From positions 1 to 39,946 of the IMG/VR virus record IMGVR_UViG_3300034375_008483: a stretch of 39,946 bases of DNA, one strand, 5' to 3'. The notes under the pieces are model-generated. The model was not told where the DNA came from and searched no databases. It worked only from the letters and a program-made list of their open reading frames with translations. Shown piece after piece: positions 1 through 10,003 of this stretch. Made by a program: the position numbers and the translations under genes. Position 1 is the first letter of the stretch. Each line of letters starts with the position of its first letter. The stretch comes from a virus.

Positions 1-916
1 TCAGGATTTGGGGTATGGACCGCTCAGCAGTCTGAAACGGACGGACATACAGGCGAAGCTCAAATACCTGAAGCAGGACAACCCTCTTTTCTACGGGACT
101 CCGGAAACCCTCGACGACATCACCAGCATTTCCTACATGCGGAGCGGGGCGGGAGAGGATGAGATACTTTTCACCGATGTCCGGCCCGGATCGAAGGCAG
201 ACCCTGAACTCATCAAGCAGGGCATCGAGAAGCTGGAAAGGCAGCAGAAATTGCTCAACATCCACAACCAGATGAGGCAGACCGCGGAGATAGTCGTCGA
301 CCCGTCGAGGCATGAAGGTCTGCTTGGGCAGGGTCTCCTCGATGCGACCCGATCGGTTCCCTACACCGCGATGGCAATGGTTCCCTACGTGGGGATGGTC
401 GTGAACTCCGCGGCAATGGCTGACCAGGGATTCTATCAACTGAAGGAACAGGGACTCTCCGACGAACACGCGCACACTGCATCCCTCATTGCGGCACCGT
501 TCCAGGGATTGTCGGAAAAAATCAACGCGAAGATCCTGCTGGGAAAGGCACCGATCATCTCGAACATGTTCAACAAGTGGGTTTGGAACACGACGGCACC
601 AGGACGGGTCGTTCGAGGATTGGAGAGACTCGCATCCGGAACGGTGGCAGAGATGACCACGGAAAACTTTCAGGATGTGGCGCCACTGCTGTCGGCGGAG
701 ATCGTGGAGGAATTCGTCGATGCAGCAGAGCAGGACTTTCCAGACTTTGAGTGGGGAGCGATCATCAACGAGCAGATCAAGCGGCAGCCGGAATTGTTCG
801 CCGCAGTGGTGCCGTTGGTCCTTCTGGGCGTGGGAGCGGGAAGCGTACGGGACAACCTGCAATTGCAGCAGTCACTCACCCAACCGGAACTGCTCCGGGG
901 ATTCGGCATCAACCTG
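1..916 (+). repeat. Left copy of diverged terminal overlap
   Basis: Bases 1-916 correspond one to one with 39031-39946 (offset 39030). I counted about 63 mismatches and no indels, giving about 93% identity. Differences cluster at 121-180 and 421-600 and many change amino acids. Both copies are open in the same frame. The simplest reading is the closing overlap of a circular or circularly permuted genome assembled from two closely related strains. Confidence 0.9.
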
Positions 917-3900
917 GACGATGCGCTCGACATCTCCGAACTGGCGAAGGGTAAGAAATTCACGGAAGCAGAGGCGAAGCTGCGCGAATCCATGGCGAAT
1001 ATCGGGATGGATGGCAGATCCCTCGATGAGGTAGCGACCGACGGCGCCATCGGGGCGCGGGAAGCGATGAAGAAGATGCTCGAATCGCGGGAGCAACTCG
1101 ATGTTCTACAGACGGCAGGTCTACTTCCTTCCATTGTCCAGACAGAACAGGGATGGGGACTCGTTCAGGAGGTGAAGCAGCAGGACGGGACATTCGTCGA
1201 AATGCAGCCGGCTACGCAATTCTTCAAGACATTCGAGGAAGCGAAGGGACGGCAGCAGAAAATTCTCACGGAGAGGCAGGTCGACCTGTCGGAAGATACC
1301 CGAACCCTTCTCAGCCACATCGAGAAGAACCAGGGCAGGGGTGTTCGGACTCGCTTCATGTTCTCCCCAGAATCGCGTACAACGCAGCAGGAGCGTGAGG
1401 AGGGTGGAGACAAGGAACAACTGCGGAAACGCGAGGAGCAGGCAGACAGGGAGCAAGCCGAGGGGTCTCAGCAGGATGTTTCCGAAATTGATGACCTCGG
1501 GGAGAAAACAGAGCAGGAATTCAAGGAGGCGGAGGCGGCCGCGATGGCAGCATCACAGGATGAGGGCGACAAGGAAATGATCCACCTGATCCTCGGTCGA
1601 TCGTCGCATGAATTCGCGGACGGCATCTTCGTCCGGAACGTGGAACTTTTCCGCGGAGCAACCCTGGCGACTGTGCTGGAGGAGACATCGGAGGCGGACG
1701 CAGGCCGGATCATGGGCGAGATGGGAATGGACTTCCTTCTCGATAAGCTGCGCAGGTTTGAGGAAATTTCCGGAATCGTCCTCTTCCCAGAGGAAGGGGA
1801 GATCGTCGAGTCGGATGTGAAGGAGGCATATTCCACGATTGTACGGTCCTACTTCCTGACCCGATCGGAAGATCTCGGGGAGGTCGGTCAAACTTATCGA
1901 CAACTGTTCTCTAACATGATCGACTCCGGACTCGGGGGCGCCATGGCAGCCTATCGGGACATTTTCCGTGCAATGCAGCGTAGAGCGGAAACGATCGGGA
2001 AGGTGCGTGAGAAGGAGGGTATCGACCCGGAACTCGAGGCTATGCTCGAGAAATCCCTGGGCATGCAGGAGGGGCGGCAATTCACCCGAGAGGTGGAGAA
2101 CGAAGCGGTCAGGATGGCAGAAGACCTGACGCGTGGACGACAGGCGCCGGCGACGTTTTCGACGATTGCAATCTCGCCTGAGATGGATGCTGACTACATG
2201 GCAGCGGTCGAGGCCGGCGACATGGCGACCGCGCAACGGATGGTGGATGAGGCGGCGAAGGCGGCGGGATACAAAGTCAGAGCATGGCACGGGTCACCGA
2301 GGGCGTTGGAGGGGTTGAAATTTGATCGCAGTCGGATCGGGGAAACCTCCGGAATCAACAGGGACGGGTTTTCCTTCACTACCAACGAGGAAAAAGCCGG
2401 GTCGTATGCGCGAGGACTTGGGGAAGAGGAAGCGGAACTTGCATGGTGGGTCCATGAGGTAAACACCATCATCCGATCGATCCCCGAAACAACTGAAGCG
2501 GAGATCTGGGATATGCCGGCCTACGAGTCTCTCTGGGACTCTGGCGCAATGGATGCAGACCGAGAGTCACTGGACGACATCCCAAGGGCGCTTCGAGAAA
2601 TGGCGGACATGATCCGCGAACAGGAACCTGACGCAGCAAAGAAACTGGATAAACTTTCGACCTCGACTCCATCGAAAACTGAGAATCCCTCACTCTATGG
2701 AGTTTATCTAAAACTAAACTCTCCCAGGAGGTTTGAGACGACGTTGGAAACAATGGCGGAGGATGTGTGGGGAGTCAGAGCAATTCCAGAAAGCGATGTC
2801 GAAATCGAGGTGGACGATGACCTGATCTACTTTGTATACTCACCTGAGAACATCAAATCCGCCGATCCCGTCACCTACGACGCAGACGGCAACGTGGTCC
2901 CGCTCTCTAAGAGGTTCGACGCAACGAGGGATGAGATCACCTATTCGGTTCTTTCGACCTCTAAGATGGACACGGACTACCTAGCGGCGGTCGAGGCCGG
3001 GGATATGGAGACGGTGCGGAAGATGGTGGATGAGGCAGCACGGGCGGCAGGGTATGAGCAAGCATTTCATGGCACAGCATCAACCTACGTTGAGGGCGAC
3101 GTTTTCCGATTGCCTCTGTTTGTGACGCAAGATGAGAAAGTAGCAGATTCCTATAGTGAAGGCAGAACAGCAGGGAAAAAGTATTCAGGCAGGACATTGG
3201 GACTCTACGTGAAAGGTCCATTTGCGGACGAGCAGACGGTACAGGAAATAGCGAGGGAAAAGGGTTTCTGGAAAGAGGGTGACACTGGTTATATGTTCCT
3301 TGACCCAGCGCAAGGGATCGAGTCCGAGGTGGCGGAAGTCATTGAGGAATTGAGGAATCGAGGATTTACAGGGACCAGGCTGGACGACTTTGGTCTTGAC
3401 GATCCGTTTACCGTGGTCGAATCCATCGCTATAATTGAGCAAGGAGCGATCAAGGACGGCGCGAGTGTAACGGAAGACGCAGACGGCAACGTGATTCCGC
3501 TTTCGCAACGCTTCGATCAGGGGCGGGATGAGATCACATATTCAGTTCTTTCGCCGGCAAAGATGCTGGAGGCGGAGGTGAAAGGGATGTCATCGGACGA
3601 GGTTCGCGACTACCTGAAGAACGTGAAACTCACTCCGACGAAGGAGATGGTCGCGATGCTGGGGAGTTACCCGGAATACCTGGACCCTGTCATCGATTAC
3701 ATTCTCGAAAAGCGGGAGGATCTACTCAACGGGGAAACCTCACCCAGGGATGTCGCCAAAGCATATTGGATCACGATTGCCTCCATCGGGGCGGATGCCA
3801 TCGATGTGTCTACCATCAAGGCACATGCAGAGAAGCACGGTATCGAATTCGATCCGGACCCGCTCTACATGGCAGTCGGCAAGAAGGGGCAGGACCAGAT

Positions 3901-6900
3901 GCGACCGGAAGAACTGGCGGCCTATTGGTTGGGAACCGAGGACGGGCAGAAGGCACTCGACAACATCGAGAAAGGTATCTTCCGCAAACCGGACTGGGAG
4001 AGTGGACTCATCCTCCGTGATGCATTCGGGAGAAATGATCTCCGGTCGAAGAAGAAACCGACTGAGAAGAATCCCGAAGGCACCTACAAACCCGGAGCGG
4101 TCGGGATCCCGAAGAAGAATGCATTCAACCTCCGCAACTTGCAGGATGCCGTCGAGACAATCCGTGATGCCAAGGGCAACCCTGAGAAACTGGAAACGGC
4201 ATTGAAGCGAATTGTCGGCATAGGTGAGGGCAAGAAAGGATTCATCGGTCACCTTCTCGGGTTCGGTGAATGGGCAACCCTGGACGCAGTCGAATTGAAT
4301 ATGTGGTTGACCGGTGAAGGGGAAACCACCTACGCATCGAAGGCGAACAAGAAGAGAGCGGCAGTGGCGAAACGGGCATCGGGATCGAAGACGGAATCGG
4401 AAGATTTGTTCCGCCGGATTCGCAAGAGGATCAACAACTTGCGCAAGACAGCAGACGGAGGCTCAAAAATCCCCGAAGAGGTGGCCGCGCATGTGATCCA
4501 CCACTGGATCTGGGACGCAGGGAAGGGGTTGGAGACGACTCACGAAGGCGTCTACCACTCGATGCGAACGCACTCGGTAATCCGCAGCACGGAATACCTG
4601 CGCCAGGACGACCGGTTCGAGGAACTAGTTAAAGAGGGCAGGGTGAAGACCGAACGGACCATCGATGACTTCGCCGGACAGCATATCCTTCTCCACGCTC
4701 CAGACAACGCTTTCTCTGGAAAGATTACGTTTGAAGACGGGCAGGAACTGGAAGGAAAAGGTGGGGTGCTTTACCCGTCACTTTACGCTGACCTGAACTA
4801 CTTCTGGGCATCGACCAAGGCAGTCGCCGAAAGGACTGCGAATCACCTTAACGAGATCGGCAGGAAGAACGGGGGGAAGGTGTTGATGGCATTGGTTTCT
4901 GCACCTGTCGCAAAACTGTTCTCCTCCACAACTATGTCGAGGGGAGTGGTGCGGTTTTTTGAGGCACTGGCAGACCAACCCAGAAAGTCGGGAATCACAA
5001 AAGCGAAGTTCAATTCCATGCTAGTGAAAGCGAGCAGGGTGACAATCAAGGACGACAAGGGGAAGGAGAAGAAATTTGAAGTAAATCCCCTCGACGCGAG
5101 GAACGGATTGGCGGCAAACCTCGAAAGGGTTGATGGTCTACTGGACCCTGACAACGCAGTGTTTGCCGTTCGTAAGGCTTTTGTGGAATCACTCCTTAAA
5201 CAACTGGCTGAAGAGATCGGGACGGATAAAGCGAAAGCAGACCCGAAGGTGTTGGATCAAGCGAAATTCGTCGCTGACAAACTCCACGGGGAACACAATC
5301 CCTATGCAAAGTCGACGCTCGAAAAGGGTTGGCTCAGCCTGAGTAATTTGAGGCAAGGGTTAGGCAACCTGCTGACTGAGCCTTTCCTGCGCGACTTCCA
5401 GGAAGGGAACCAGAACGGGATGATCTATGCGGTGATCGAGGTGGAAGGAGAAGTGGAGGCTATTGAGTCGACTCACCATGAGAGTTACCCGTTCGCCATC
5501 GTGCCGAAGAACAAAAAGAGCAAGGTGGTCCTGCATGCCCTCAAAGAGTCCCATGATTGGCAAGAGGTGGTCGGACATGAGGAGTCAGGATTCGGTGATG
5601 TTACACTCATCGATCCAAAGACCAAAAAGCCCTACACCAAACCTTTTGATAAGGCGCGACTAAATCTCTTCCCAACATCGGGGATGTCATCGACCACCTT
5701 GAAGGTGATGCCGAAAACGGACACAAGGGCAAAAGGGAAAGAACTCTCCTTCTCCGCCCTCCGTATGCCGAAGGACTACGCGGAGGCTCAGGCACGGGTC
5801 GACCAGATGCTGTCACCGTTCCAGCGGTCACCGAAACTCCGGGGGGAAATCGTTCGCAATATTCGCGAACGGGCGCAGGAGCAACTCGAGAAGTGGGTCG
5901 ACATCGTCGAGCAGCAGGGACTGATCGAGGAGAGCAGGAAGGAAGAGATCCGACTCCGCGCAAAGAAAACCGTCGAGGACTTCGTCGAGGAGGAAGAGAA
6001 GGCAGGTCGAACGGTCACCGATGAAGAGCGCAAGAAGATGCTGTCGGAGGCGCGGAAAGAAGCTCAGATCTACTACAGGCAGGAGGCGAAAGATGTCACC
6101 ACCCTGGACCGTGAGCAACTCAGGGCTGCCCTTCGGACAATTGAAGCGATCACCATGCAGGCGCCCCCAGAGGTGAGGGGGAAATTGCTGCGAGGCTCGA
6201 ACAAGATTGCTTCACTGAAGACTCCGGCGGCAATGCTGAAGGAGATCGAGAGACGGGTCGCGAAGCTCGATCAGGAACTCGAATACTTCTTGTGGAAGGA
6301 AGCGGAAGAAACCCGGAAGAACCTGTTCCGGAAGATCAAGCGGGGCGACGACCGGACCGCAGGGAAAAAGCGGAAAGCAACCCTGACAGCGGAATTCTAC
6401 GAACTCTTTGAGGCAGCCGACCAGGCAATGGCATGGGACCGGGCGAAGGGCGAGATCGAAGCGGAGAAACTCCAACTGGAAGCGGAGGCGATGGAGTCGG
6501 AAGACGTTTCCAAGATGACCCCTGATCAACTGGAGGAACATCACAACAAGATCGCGAAGCTTGAACTGACTGCGGAGATGTATCGCGGTTTCGCCGGCTG
6601 GATGGAACTGGACTCTATCCTGCGCTTCCATGCCGTCGACACGCTCGAAGAACTCCGGGTAGGCGCCTGGGAGATGAGGAAGCAGAACGAGGCGAAGCGG
6701 AGGGAATTCCTCGAGGAGAAACGCAGTGAGGCATGGTTGGATGCTAAAGCTTCCGGCAACGTAGCGGACCTCCAGAATGCTTTGAACGAGGCAAAGAAAC
6801 ACCGGAAGGGCGCACAAGGTCTGCTGAGTTGGGATCAACTATTTGATTACTGGTTCGGTTCGGAGTCAGAGACCTACACCTACTGGACGGACAGGCTCAG

Positions 6901-8803
6901 GCATGCAGAGAACCTCCGGCATGACTTGGATCAGGAGACCGGCAACCTTGTGCAGGGATTGATGCAGCAAATCGGAGGCAGCAAGCGCAACGGCATGAAG
7001 GTGGACTGGGATCTCAACCAGGACATTATCGAGACGAAGGAGGGCAACTTCACGCCGATGCAAGCGGTCGACATTCTTCTCACCTGGAGACAGGAAGACG
7101 GCCGGCGCCATATGATGGGTCCGCTCGATGAGGAGGGCAACCCTCGCAAAGGAGGTCGTGAATATTGGCACTACGACCAGAAGTTTGTCGACGACCTGAA
7201 GCGGCAACTCACCGATAAGGCGCCGGCCGCGATCAAGGTCTACAAGTTTCTCCGGAAGCAATACCGGAAAGAGTGGGAGCGAATCAACCCTCTCTACAGG
7301 CAGATCTACGGTGTGAACCTCCCGAAGAACATCTTCTACGCGCCGCTCAAGGTGCAGGGTGTTTCGGAGACGAACCGCGACCAGATGGATCCGACCACCG
7401 GACTCACCAAGAGCGGCACTGTCACACCGAACTCACTCCGCTCACGGGGGCATGCGATTGCGCGACCCACCTGGGTGAATGCCCTACAGAAGTTTTCCGG
7501 ACACAAGCGGCAGATCAATCACTTCCTTGCCTTCGCAGAGTTCAACCGGGATGCCCAGTCAATCCTCGGGGAGCGATCGATTCAGAACGGGCTGACTGAG
7601 AAGTTCGGGGTCGAGTCGGTGAATAACCTGAACTTTTTCCTGCGGTTCTACCGAGAGAACGGGAACACCATGGCAGGGGCGGAGTTGGGATTCAATACCG
7701 ACTGGCTGGGCAAGGCGACATCCAACTTCGCGCAGATGGCAATTGTCGGACGGATCGGGACCATTGCCCTGCAATCCTCGCAGCTCACGGCAGCCAGAGC
7801 GGAGATGTCCGCGGCTGACTACTACAGCAGAGTCGTAAAGCTTTTCGCTGGAGACCTCGAGATGGGGTGGAAGGAGGCATGGAACTCTGACTACATCCAG
7901 AGGAGACTGGAGGAGATGCCGCCGATCGTCAGGCAGGCATTGCAGCATAACAACGTCTACGATGTCCCTGCCTGGTTGGACTCCGCGGGACTCGGGGACA
8001 TGGCGCGAGGAGTTCGCCGCGGCACGGGCAACGATTTGAAATATGCTGTCGGTAACCTCGGGCGCACAATTGCCGGCGCGGACGCTCTCTTCACGGCAGG
8101 CACCTTCGCGATCATTTACGACCAGAGACTATCCGCGGCAAAGGCAAAGGGGATGCCGAACCCGGAGAAGCATGCGCTCAACGAGGCTGAGAGAATCACC
8201 GACAAGGTAGCGCAACCGACGCGCCCGGGTTCAAGGTCATCGGTGGAACTGTCATTCTCCGCCAACCCTCTCGGGGCATTGGTGTTCAACTTTGGTAGTG
8301 AGGCGCGGAAGAACATCGGCCTCATGCTGGTCGCGGCCGTCACAAAAGATGCAACCAGACTGGGACGGTCGGTCGCCTATGCGGTCATACTTCAGGGCAT
8401 CATGTCTGCTGTAATTCGGAACGTATGGAGAGAAGCTAGAGACTCTGACGACGAGAGTTACTTTGATGCACAGAACAACTGGGCGCGTCGTTTCATGCTC
8501 GACGCGATGACAGAATGGTTGTACGGTGTTCCCATCTTTGGCGAAGAAATCCAGTCCATGATCTACTCCCTGGCAGGCGAATACAAATACGACTCCACGC
8601 CGCTCTCGTCTATCGGGAGGGGAGCCACTCGCATTCCCCGCCTATTGACAGGTGAGAGCATCGAGGACGGCACCGCTCTCCGCGACCTCGAGGGACTCAT
8701 CGAAGGCATGGGAATCTTCTCAGACTCTGCGGCTGCATCCGCATCATTCATGCACCTATTCCGCGATTTGAGCAGACTCGGGGAAAACATCCTAACCGAC
8801 TAA
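2..8803 (+). CDS. Giant internal virion / polyvalent protein, 3' part (5' end cut by window edge)
   Basis: The frame is open from base 2 (about 2,934 codons); the TTG at position 8 is not a real start, since the second copy at 38030 shows about 335 more residues upstream. Residue numbers here count from base 8. Residues 115-140 are hydrophobic (SVPYTAMAMVPYVGMVV). Residues about 725-1185 hold two tandem ADP-ribosyltransferase-like domains. Long charged helical stretches follow (about 1940-2300). The C-terminus (about 2735-2930) has amphipathic and hydrophobic helices and resembles the C-terminal large-polyvalent-protein-associated (LPD38-like) region of giant phage proteins. Position next to the other internal virion proteins and the tail fibre suggests a virion protein ejected with DNA, analogous to T7 gp16 but much larger. 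The family assignment is from memory of motifs. Gene identity as one ORF is certain; function is inferred. Confidence 0.85.
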   Translation, partial: QDLGYGPLSSLKRTDIQAKLKYLKQDNPLFYGTPETLDDITSISYMRSGAGEDEILFTDVRPGSKADPELIKQGIEKLERQQKLLNIHNQMRQTAEIVVDPSRHEGLLGQGLLDATRSVPYTAMAMVPYVGMVVNSAAMADQGFYQLKEQGLSDEHAHTASLIAAPFQGLSEKINAKILLGKAPIISNMFNKWVWNTTAPGRVVRGLERLASGTVAEMTTENFQDVAPLLSAEIVEEFVDAAEQDFPDFEWGAIINEQIKRQPELFAAVVPLVLLGVGAGSVRDNLQLQQSLTQPELLRGFGINLDDALDISELAKGKKFTEAEAKLRESMANIGMDGRSLDEVATDGAIGAREAMKKMLESREQLDVLQTAGLLPSIVQTEQGWGLVQEVKQQDGTFVEMQPATQFFKTFEEAKGRQQKILTERQVDLSEDTRTLLSHIEKNQGRGVRTRFMFSPESRTTQQEREEGGDKEQLRKREEQADREQAEGSQQDVSEIDDLGEKTEQEFKEAEAAAMAASQDEGDKEMIHLILGRSSHEFADGIFVRNVELFRGATLATVLEETSEADAGRIMGEMGMDFLLDKLRRFEEISGIVLFPEEGEIVESDVKEAYSTIVRSYFLTRSEDLGEVGQTYRQLFSNMIDSGLGGAMAAYRDIFRAMQRRAETIGKVREKEGIDPELEAMLEKSLGMQEGRQFTREVENEAVRMAEDLTRGRQAPATFSTIAISPEMDADYMAAVEAGDMATAQRMVDEAAKAAGYKVRAWHGSPRALEGLKFDRSRIGETSGINRDGFSFTTNEEKAGSYARGLGEEEAELAWWVHEVNTIIRSIPETTEAEIWDMPAYESLWDSGAMDADRESLDDIPRALREMADMIREQEPDAAKKLDKLSTSTPSKTENPSLYGVYLKLNSPRRFETTLETMAEDVWGVRAIPESDVEIEVDDDLIYFVYSPENIKSADPVTYDADGNVVPLSKRFDATRDEITYSVLSTSKMDTDYLAAVEAGDMETVRKMVDEAARAAGYEQAFHGTASTYVEGDVFRLPLFVTQDEKVADSYSEGRTAGKKYSGRTLGLYVKGPFADEQTVQEIAREKGFWKEGDTGYMFLDPAQGIESEVAEVIEELRNRGFTGTRLDDFGLDDPFTVVESIAIIEQGAIKDGASVTEDADGNVIPLSQRFDQGRDEITYSVLSPAKMLEAEVKGMSSDEVRDYLKNVKLTPTKEMVAMLGSYPEYLDPVIDYILEKREDLLNGETSPRDVAKAYWITIASIGADAIDVSTIKAHAEKHGIEFDPDPLYMAVGKKGQDQMRPEELAAYWLGTEDGQKALDNIEKGIFRKPDWESGLILRDAFGRNDLRSKKKPTEKNPEGTYKPGAVGIPKKNAFNLRNLQDAVETIRDAKGNPEKLETALKRIVGIGEGKKGFIGHLLGFGEWATLDAVELNMWLTGEGETTYASKANKKRAAVAKRASGSKTESEDLFRRIRKRINNLRKTADGGSKIPEEVAAHVIHHWIWDAGKGLETTHEGVYHSMRTHSVIRSTEYLRQDDRFEELVKEGRVKTERTIDDFAGQHILLHAPDNAFSGKITFEDGQELEGKGGVLYPSLYADLNYFWASTKAVAERTANHLNEIGRKNGGKVLMALVSAPVAKLFSSTTMSRGVVRFFEALADQPRKSGITKAKFNSMLVKASRVTIKDDKGKEKKFEVNPLDARNGLAANLERVDGLLDPDNAVFAVRKAFVESLLKQLAEEIGTDKAKADPKVLDQAKFVADKLHGEHNPYAKSTLEKGWLSLSNLRQGLGNLLTEPFLRDFQEGNQNGMIYAVIEVEGEVEAIESTHHESYPFAIVPKNKKSKVVLHALKESHDWQEVVGHEESGFGDVTLIDPKTKKPYTKPFDKARLNLFPTSGMSSTTLKVMPKTDTRAKGKELSFSALRMPKDYAEAQARVDQMLSPFQRSPKLRGEIVRNIRERAQEQLEKWVDIVEQQGLIEESRKEEIRLRAKKTVEDFVEEEEKAGRTVTDEERKKMLSEARKEAQIYYRQEAKDVTTLDREQLRAALRTIEAITMQAPPEVRGKLLRGSNKIASLKTPAAMLKEIERRVAKLDQELEYFLWKEAEETRKNLFRKIKRGDDRTAGKKRKATLTAEFYELFEAADQAMAWDRAKGEIEAEKLQLEAEAMESEDVSKMTPDQLEEHHNKIAKLELTAEMYRGFAGWMELDSILRFHAVDTLEELRVGAWEMRKQNEAKRREFLEEKRSEAWLDAKASGNVADLQNALNEAKKHRKGAQGLLSWDQLFDYWFGSESETYTYWTDRLRHAENLRHDLDQETGNLVQGLMQQIGGSKRNGMKVDWDLNQDIIETKEGNFTPMQAVDILLTWRQEDGRRHMMGPLDEEGNPRKGGREYWHYDQKFVDDLKRQLTDKAPAAIKVYKFLRKQYRKEWERINPLYRQIYGVNLPKNIFYAPLKVQGVSETNRDQMDPTTGLTKSGTVTPNSLRSRGHAIARPTWVNALQKFSGHKRQINHFLAFAEFNRDAQSILGERSIQNGLTEKFGVESVNNLNFFLRFYRENGNTMAGAELGFNTDWLGKATSNFAQMAIVGRIGTIALQSSQLTAARAEMSAADYYSRVVKLFAGDLEMGWKEAWNSDYIQRRLEEMPPIVRQALQHNNVYDVPAWLDSAGLGDMARGVRRGTGNDLKYAVGNLGRTIAGADALFTAGTFAIIYDQRLSAAKAKGMPNPEKHALNEAERITDKVAQPTRPGSRSSVELSFSANPLGALVFNFGSEARKNIGLMLVAAVTKDATRLGRSVAYAVILQGIMSAVIRNVWREARDSDDESYFDAQNNWARRFMLDAMTEWLYGVPIFGEEIQSMIYSLAGEYKYDSTPLSSIGRGATRIPRLLTGESIEDGTALRDLEGLIEGMGIFSDSAAASASFMHLFRDLSRLGENILTD
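2183..3565 (+). repeat. Two tandem ADP-ribosyltransferase-like units inside the giant gene
   Basis: Unit 1 runs about 2183-2965 and unit 2 about 2966-3565. Each opens with a MDxDYxAAVEAGDM motif followed by MVDEAAxAAGY, then a strand with WHGS or FHGT, then FTTNEEKAGSYA or FVTQDEKVADSY, then an acidic strand (SPENIKS or IIEQGAIKD). Each ends with DADGNVxPLSxRFD and RDEITYSVL. The His-strand, the (F/Y)xT motif and the late Glu match the layout of ART domains of the H-Y-E type found in phage polyvalent proteins. The flanking motifs are also similar at DNA level, so the units look like an internal duplication. The second unit is shorter and more diverged in the middle. Whether either is catalytically active cannot be told. 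Confidence 0.7.
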
Positions 8804-8806
8804 ACC

Positions 8807-10003
8807 ATGATCGACACAGAATCCTCAGAGATCTACTACGCACTGGGTTCAACCTTTCCGGTAGACTTCAATTTCACGTTCCGGTACAACGACGTTGACG
8901 ACATCCGTGTACAACTTTTCGACAATTCGCTGGGCGCGGTTGTTGAGGTAGACACCTGGACCCTCAATCCTGACTATGACTCGGGGGGAAGGTTGAAGGG
9001 TGGAACCGTTACGGTGCCGACCGATCCAGGGATCGTTGGAATGACGACGATACGCATTCGCAGGGAGACCGCGAAGGTGCAAAACCTGGACCTTGTCACC
9101 AGTGGTAAGTTCCCGCCGGAGGAGTTGGAGACCGCTCTAGACAGGGTCGTAATGATCGCGCAGGAAGCGTATCGAGACGCCCTGACGACTGCGGCATATT
9201 TGAACGCGGACGACATCGTAGCAACCGGAAACGGATTACTGGCGCAGACCACCAACGGCACCGTCACGGCAAGGCAGATCGAAGGAGCGTCGACGAAGGG
9301 GATTGCCGTCAGCAACGGGAACGGCATCGCTGGGAATCCGACTCTACAACTGCAACTGGGAGGCAATCTCCCCGACTTGGTGGGGACTCTGTCATCTGGG
9401 CAGAAGGCAACGATGCGATTCCCATTCTCTCTGGGATCCAATGCGCCGGAGACGTTGACCCTGGCCGAACTGATTTCCCTGGTGAGGGAAGACTCACCTC
9501 GGTACCGGACTGTGTCTCGCTTCTATGACGGCACGGTCGATGTGGACGGGGTCCACTGCACGGAGGTGAATACGGCAACGGGATACTCCGACACTCCTCA
9601 CGCTTCGTATGCCTACGCTGGAGATGGGGTCTCCAACTGGAGGGTTGTCATGCCCGGGGACTGGAACGGAGATACCAGTTCACTCTCCATTTCAATGATC
9701 CTCTACGACGCTGCTGGGTGGACGACTGGCACAATCGACTGGGATTTCTTTGCTGACATGTGGGCAGTTGGAGAGGGGTTCCACGACATTGGGACGACCA
9801 CATCCGCAGGAGGGCAGAACCTTCTCAACTCACAGATGAACCCGACCCCTTACTCTTCATTGACTCCACTCGAGCAAGGAGGATCTTCTCCACAACCTGG
9901 GTCACTCCTCGGTATCTCGATCCGGCGTGATGTGAGCGCAGGAAGCTACACGGGTGCGATCGGGATTCAGGCTATCTCCATCCGCTACGTTTCAGCCGAG
10001 TAA
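8807..10003 (+). CDS. Tail fibre with T7 gp17-like N-terminal adaptor
   Basis: The gene is 398 aa and starts 3 nt after the giant gene stop. The N-terminal 115 residues match the pattern of the T7 tail-fibre N-terminal domain: an FPVDFNFTF strand, DIRVQLFD, a Val/Asp-rich beta region, IRIRRETAK, then the helix FPPEELETALDRVVMIAQEAYRDAL. In T7 this domain binds the adaptor/nozzle. The rest is Gly/Ser/Thr-rich beta sequence with no recognised catalytic motif and probably holds the receptor-binding tip. The next gene starts on the TAATG of its stop codon. The N-terminal assignment is strong; the receptor role of the C-terminus is inferred. Confidence 0.8.
   Translation: MIDTESSEIYYALGSTFPVDFNFTFRYNDVDDIRVQLFDNSLGAVVEVDTWTLNPDYDSGGRLKGGTVTVPTDPGIVGMTTIRIRRETAKVQNLDLVTSGKFPPEELETALDRVVMIAQEAYRDALTTAAYLNADDIVATGNGLLAQTTNGTVTARQIEGASTKGIAVSNGNGIAGNPTLQLQLGGNLPDLVGTLSSGQKATMRFPFSLGSNAPETLTLAELISLVREDSPRYRTVSRFYDGTVDVDGVHCTEVNTATGYSDTPHASYAYAGDGVSNWRVVMPGDWNGDTSSLSISMILYDAAGWTTGTIDWDFFADMWAVGEGFHDIGTTTSAGGQNLLNSQMNPTPYSSLTPLEQGGSSPQPGSLLGISIRRDVSAGSYTGAIGIQAISIRYVSAE

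Noticed and set aside
8-10. TTG at position 8 as the start of the giant gene
   Set aside because: The frame is open to the window edge, and the other copy shows the same reading (VQDLGYG) continuing upstream for about 335 residues.
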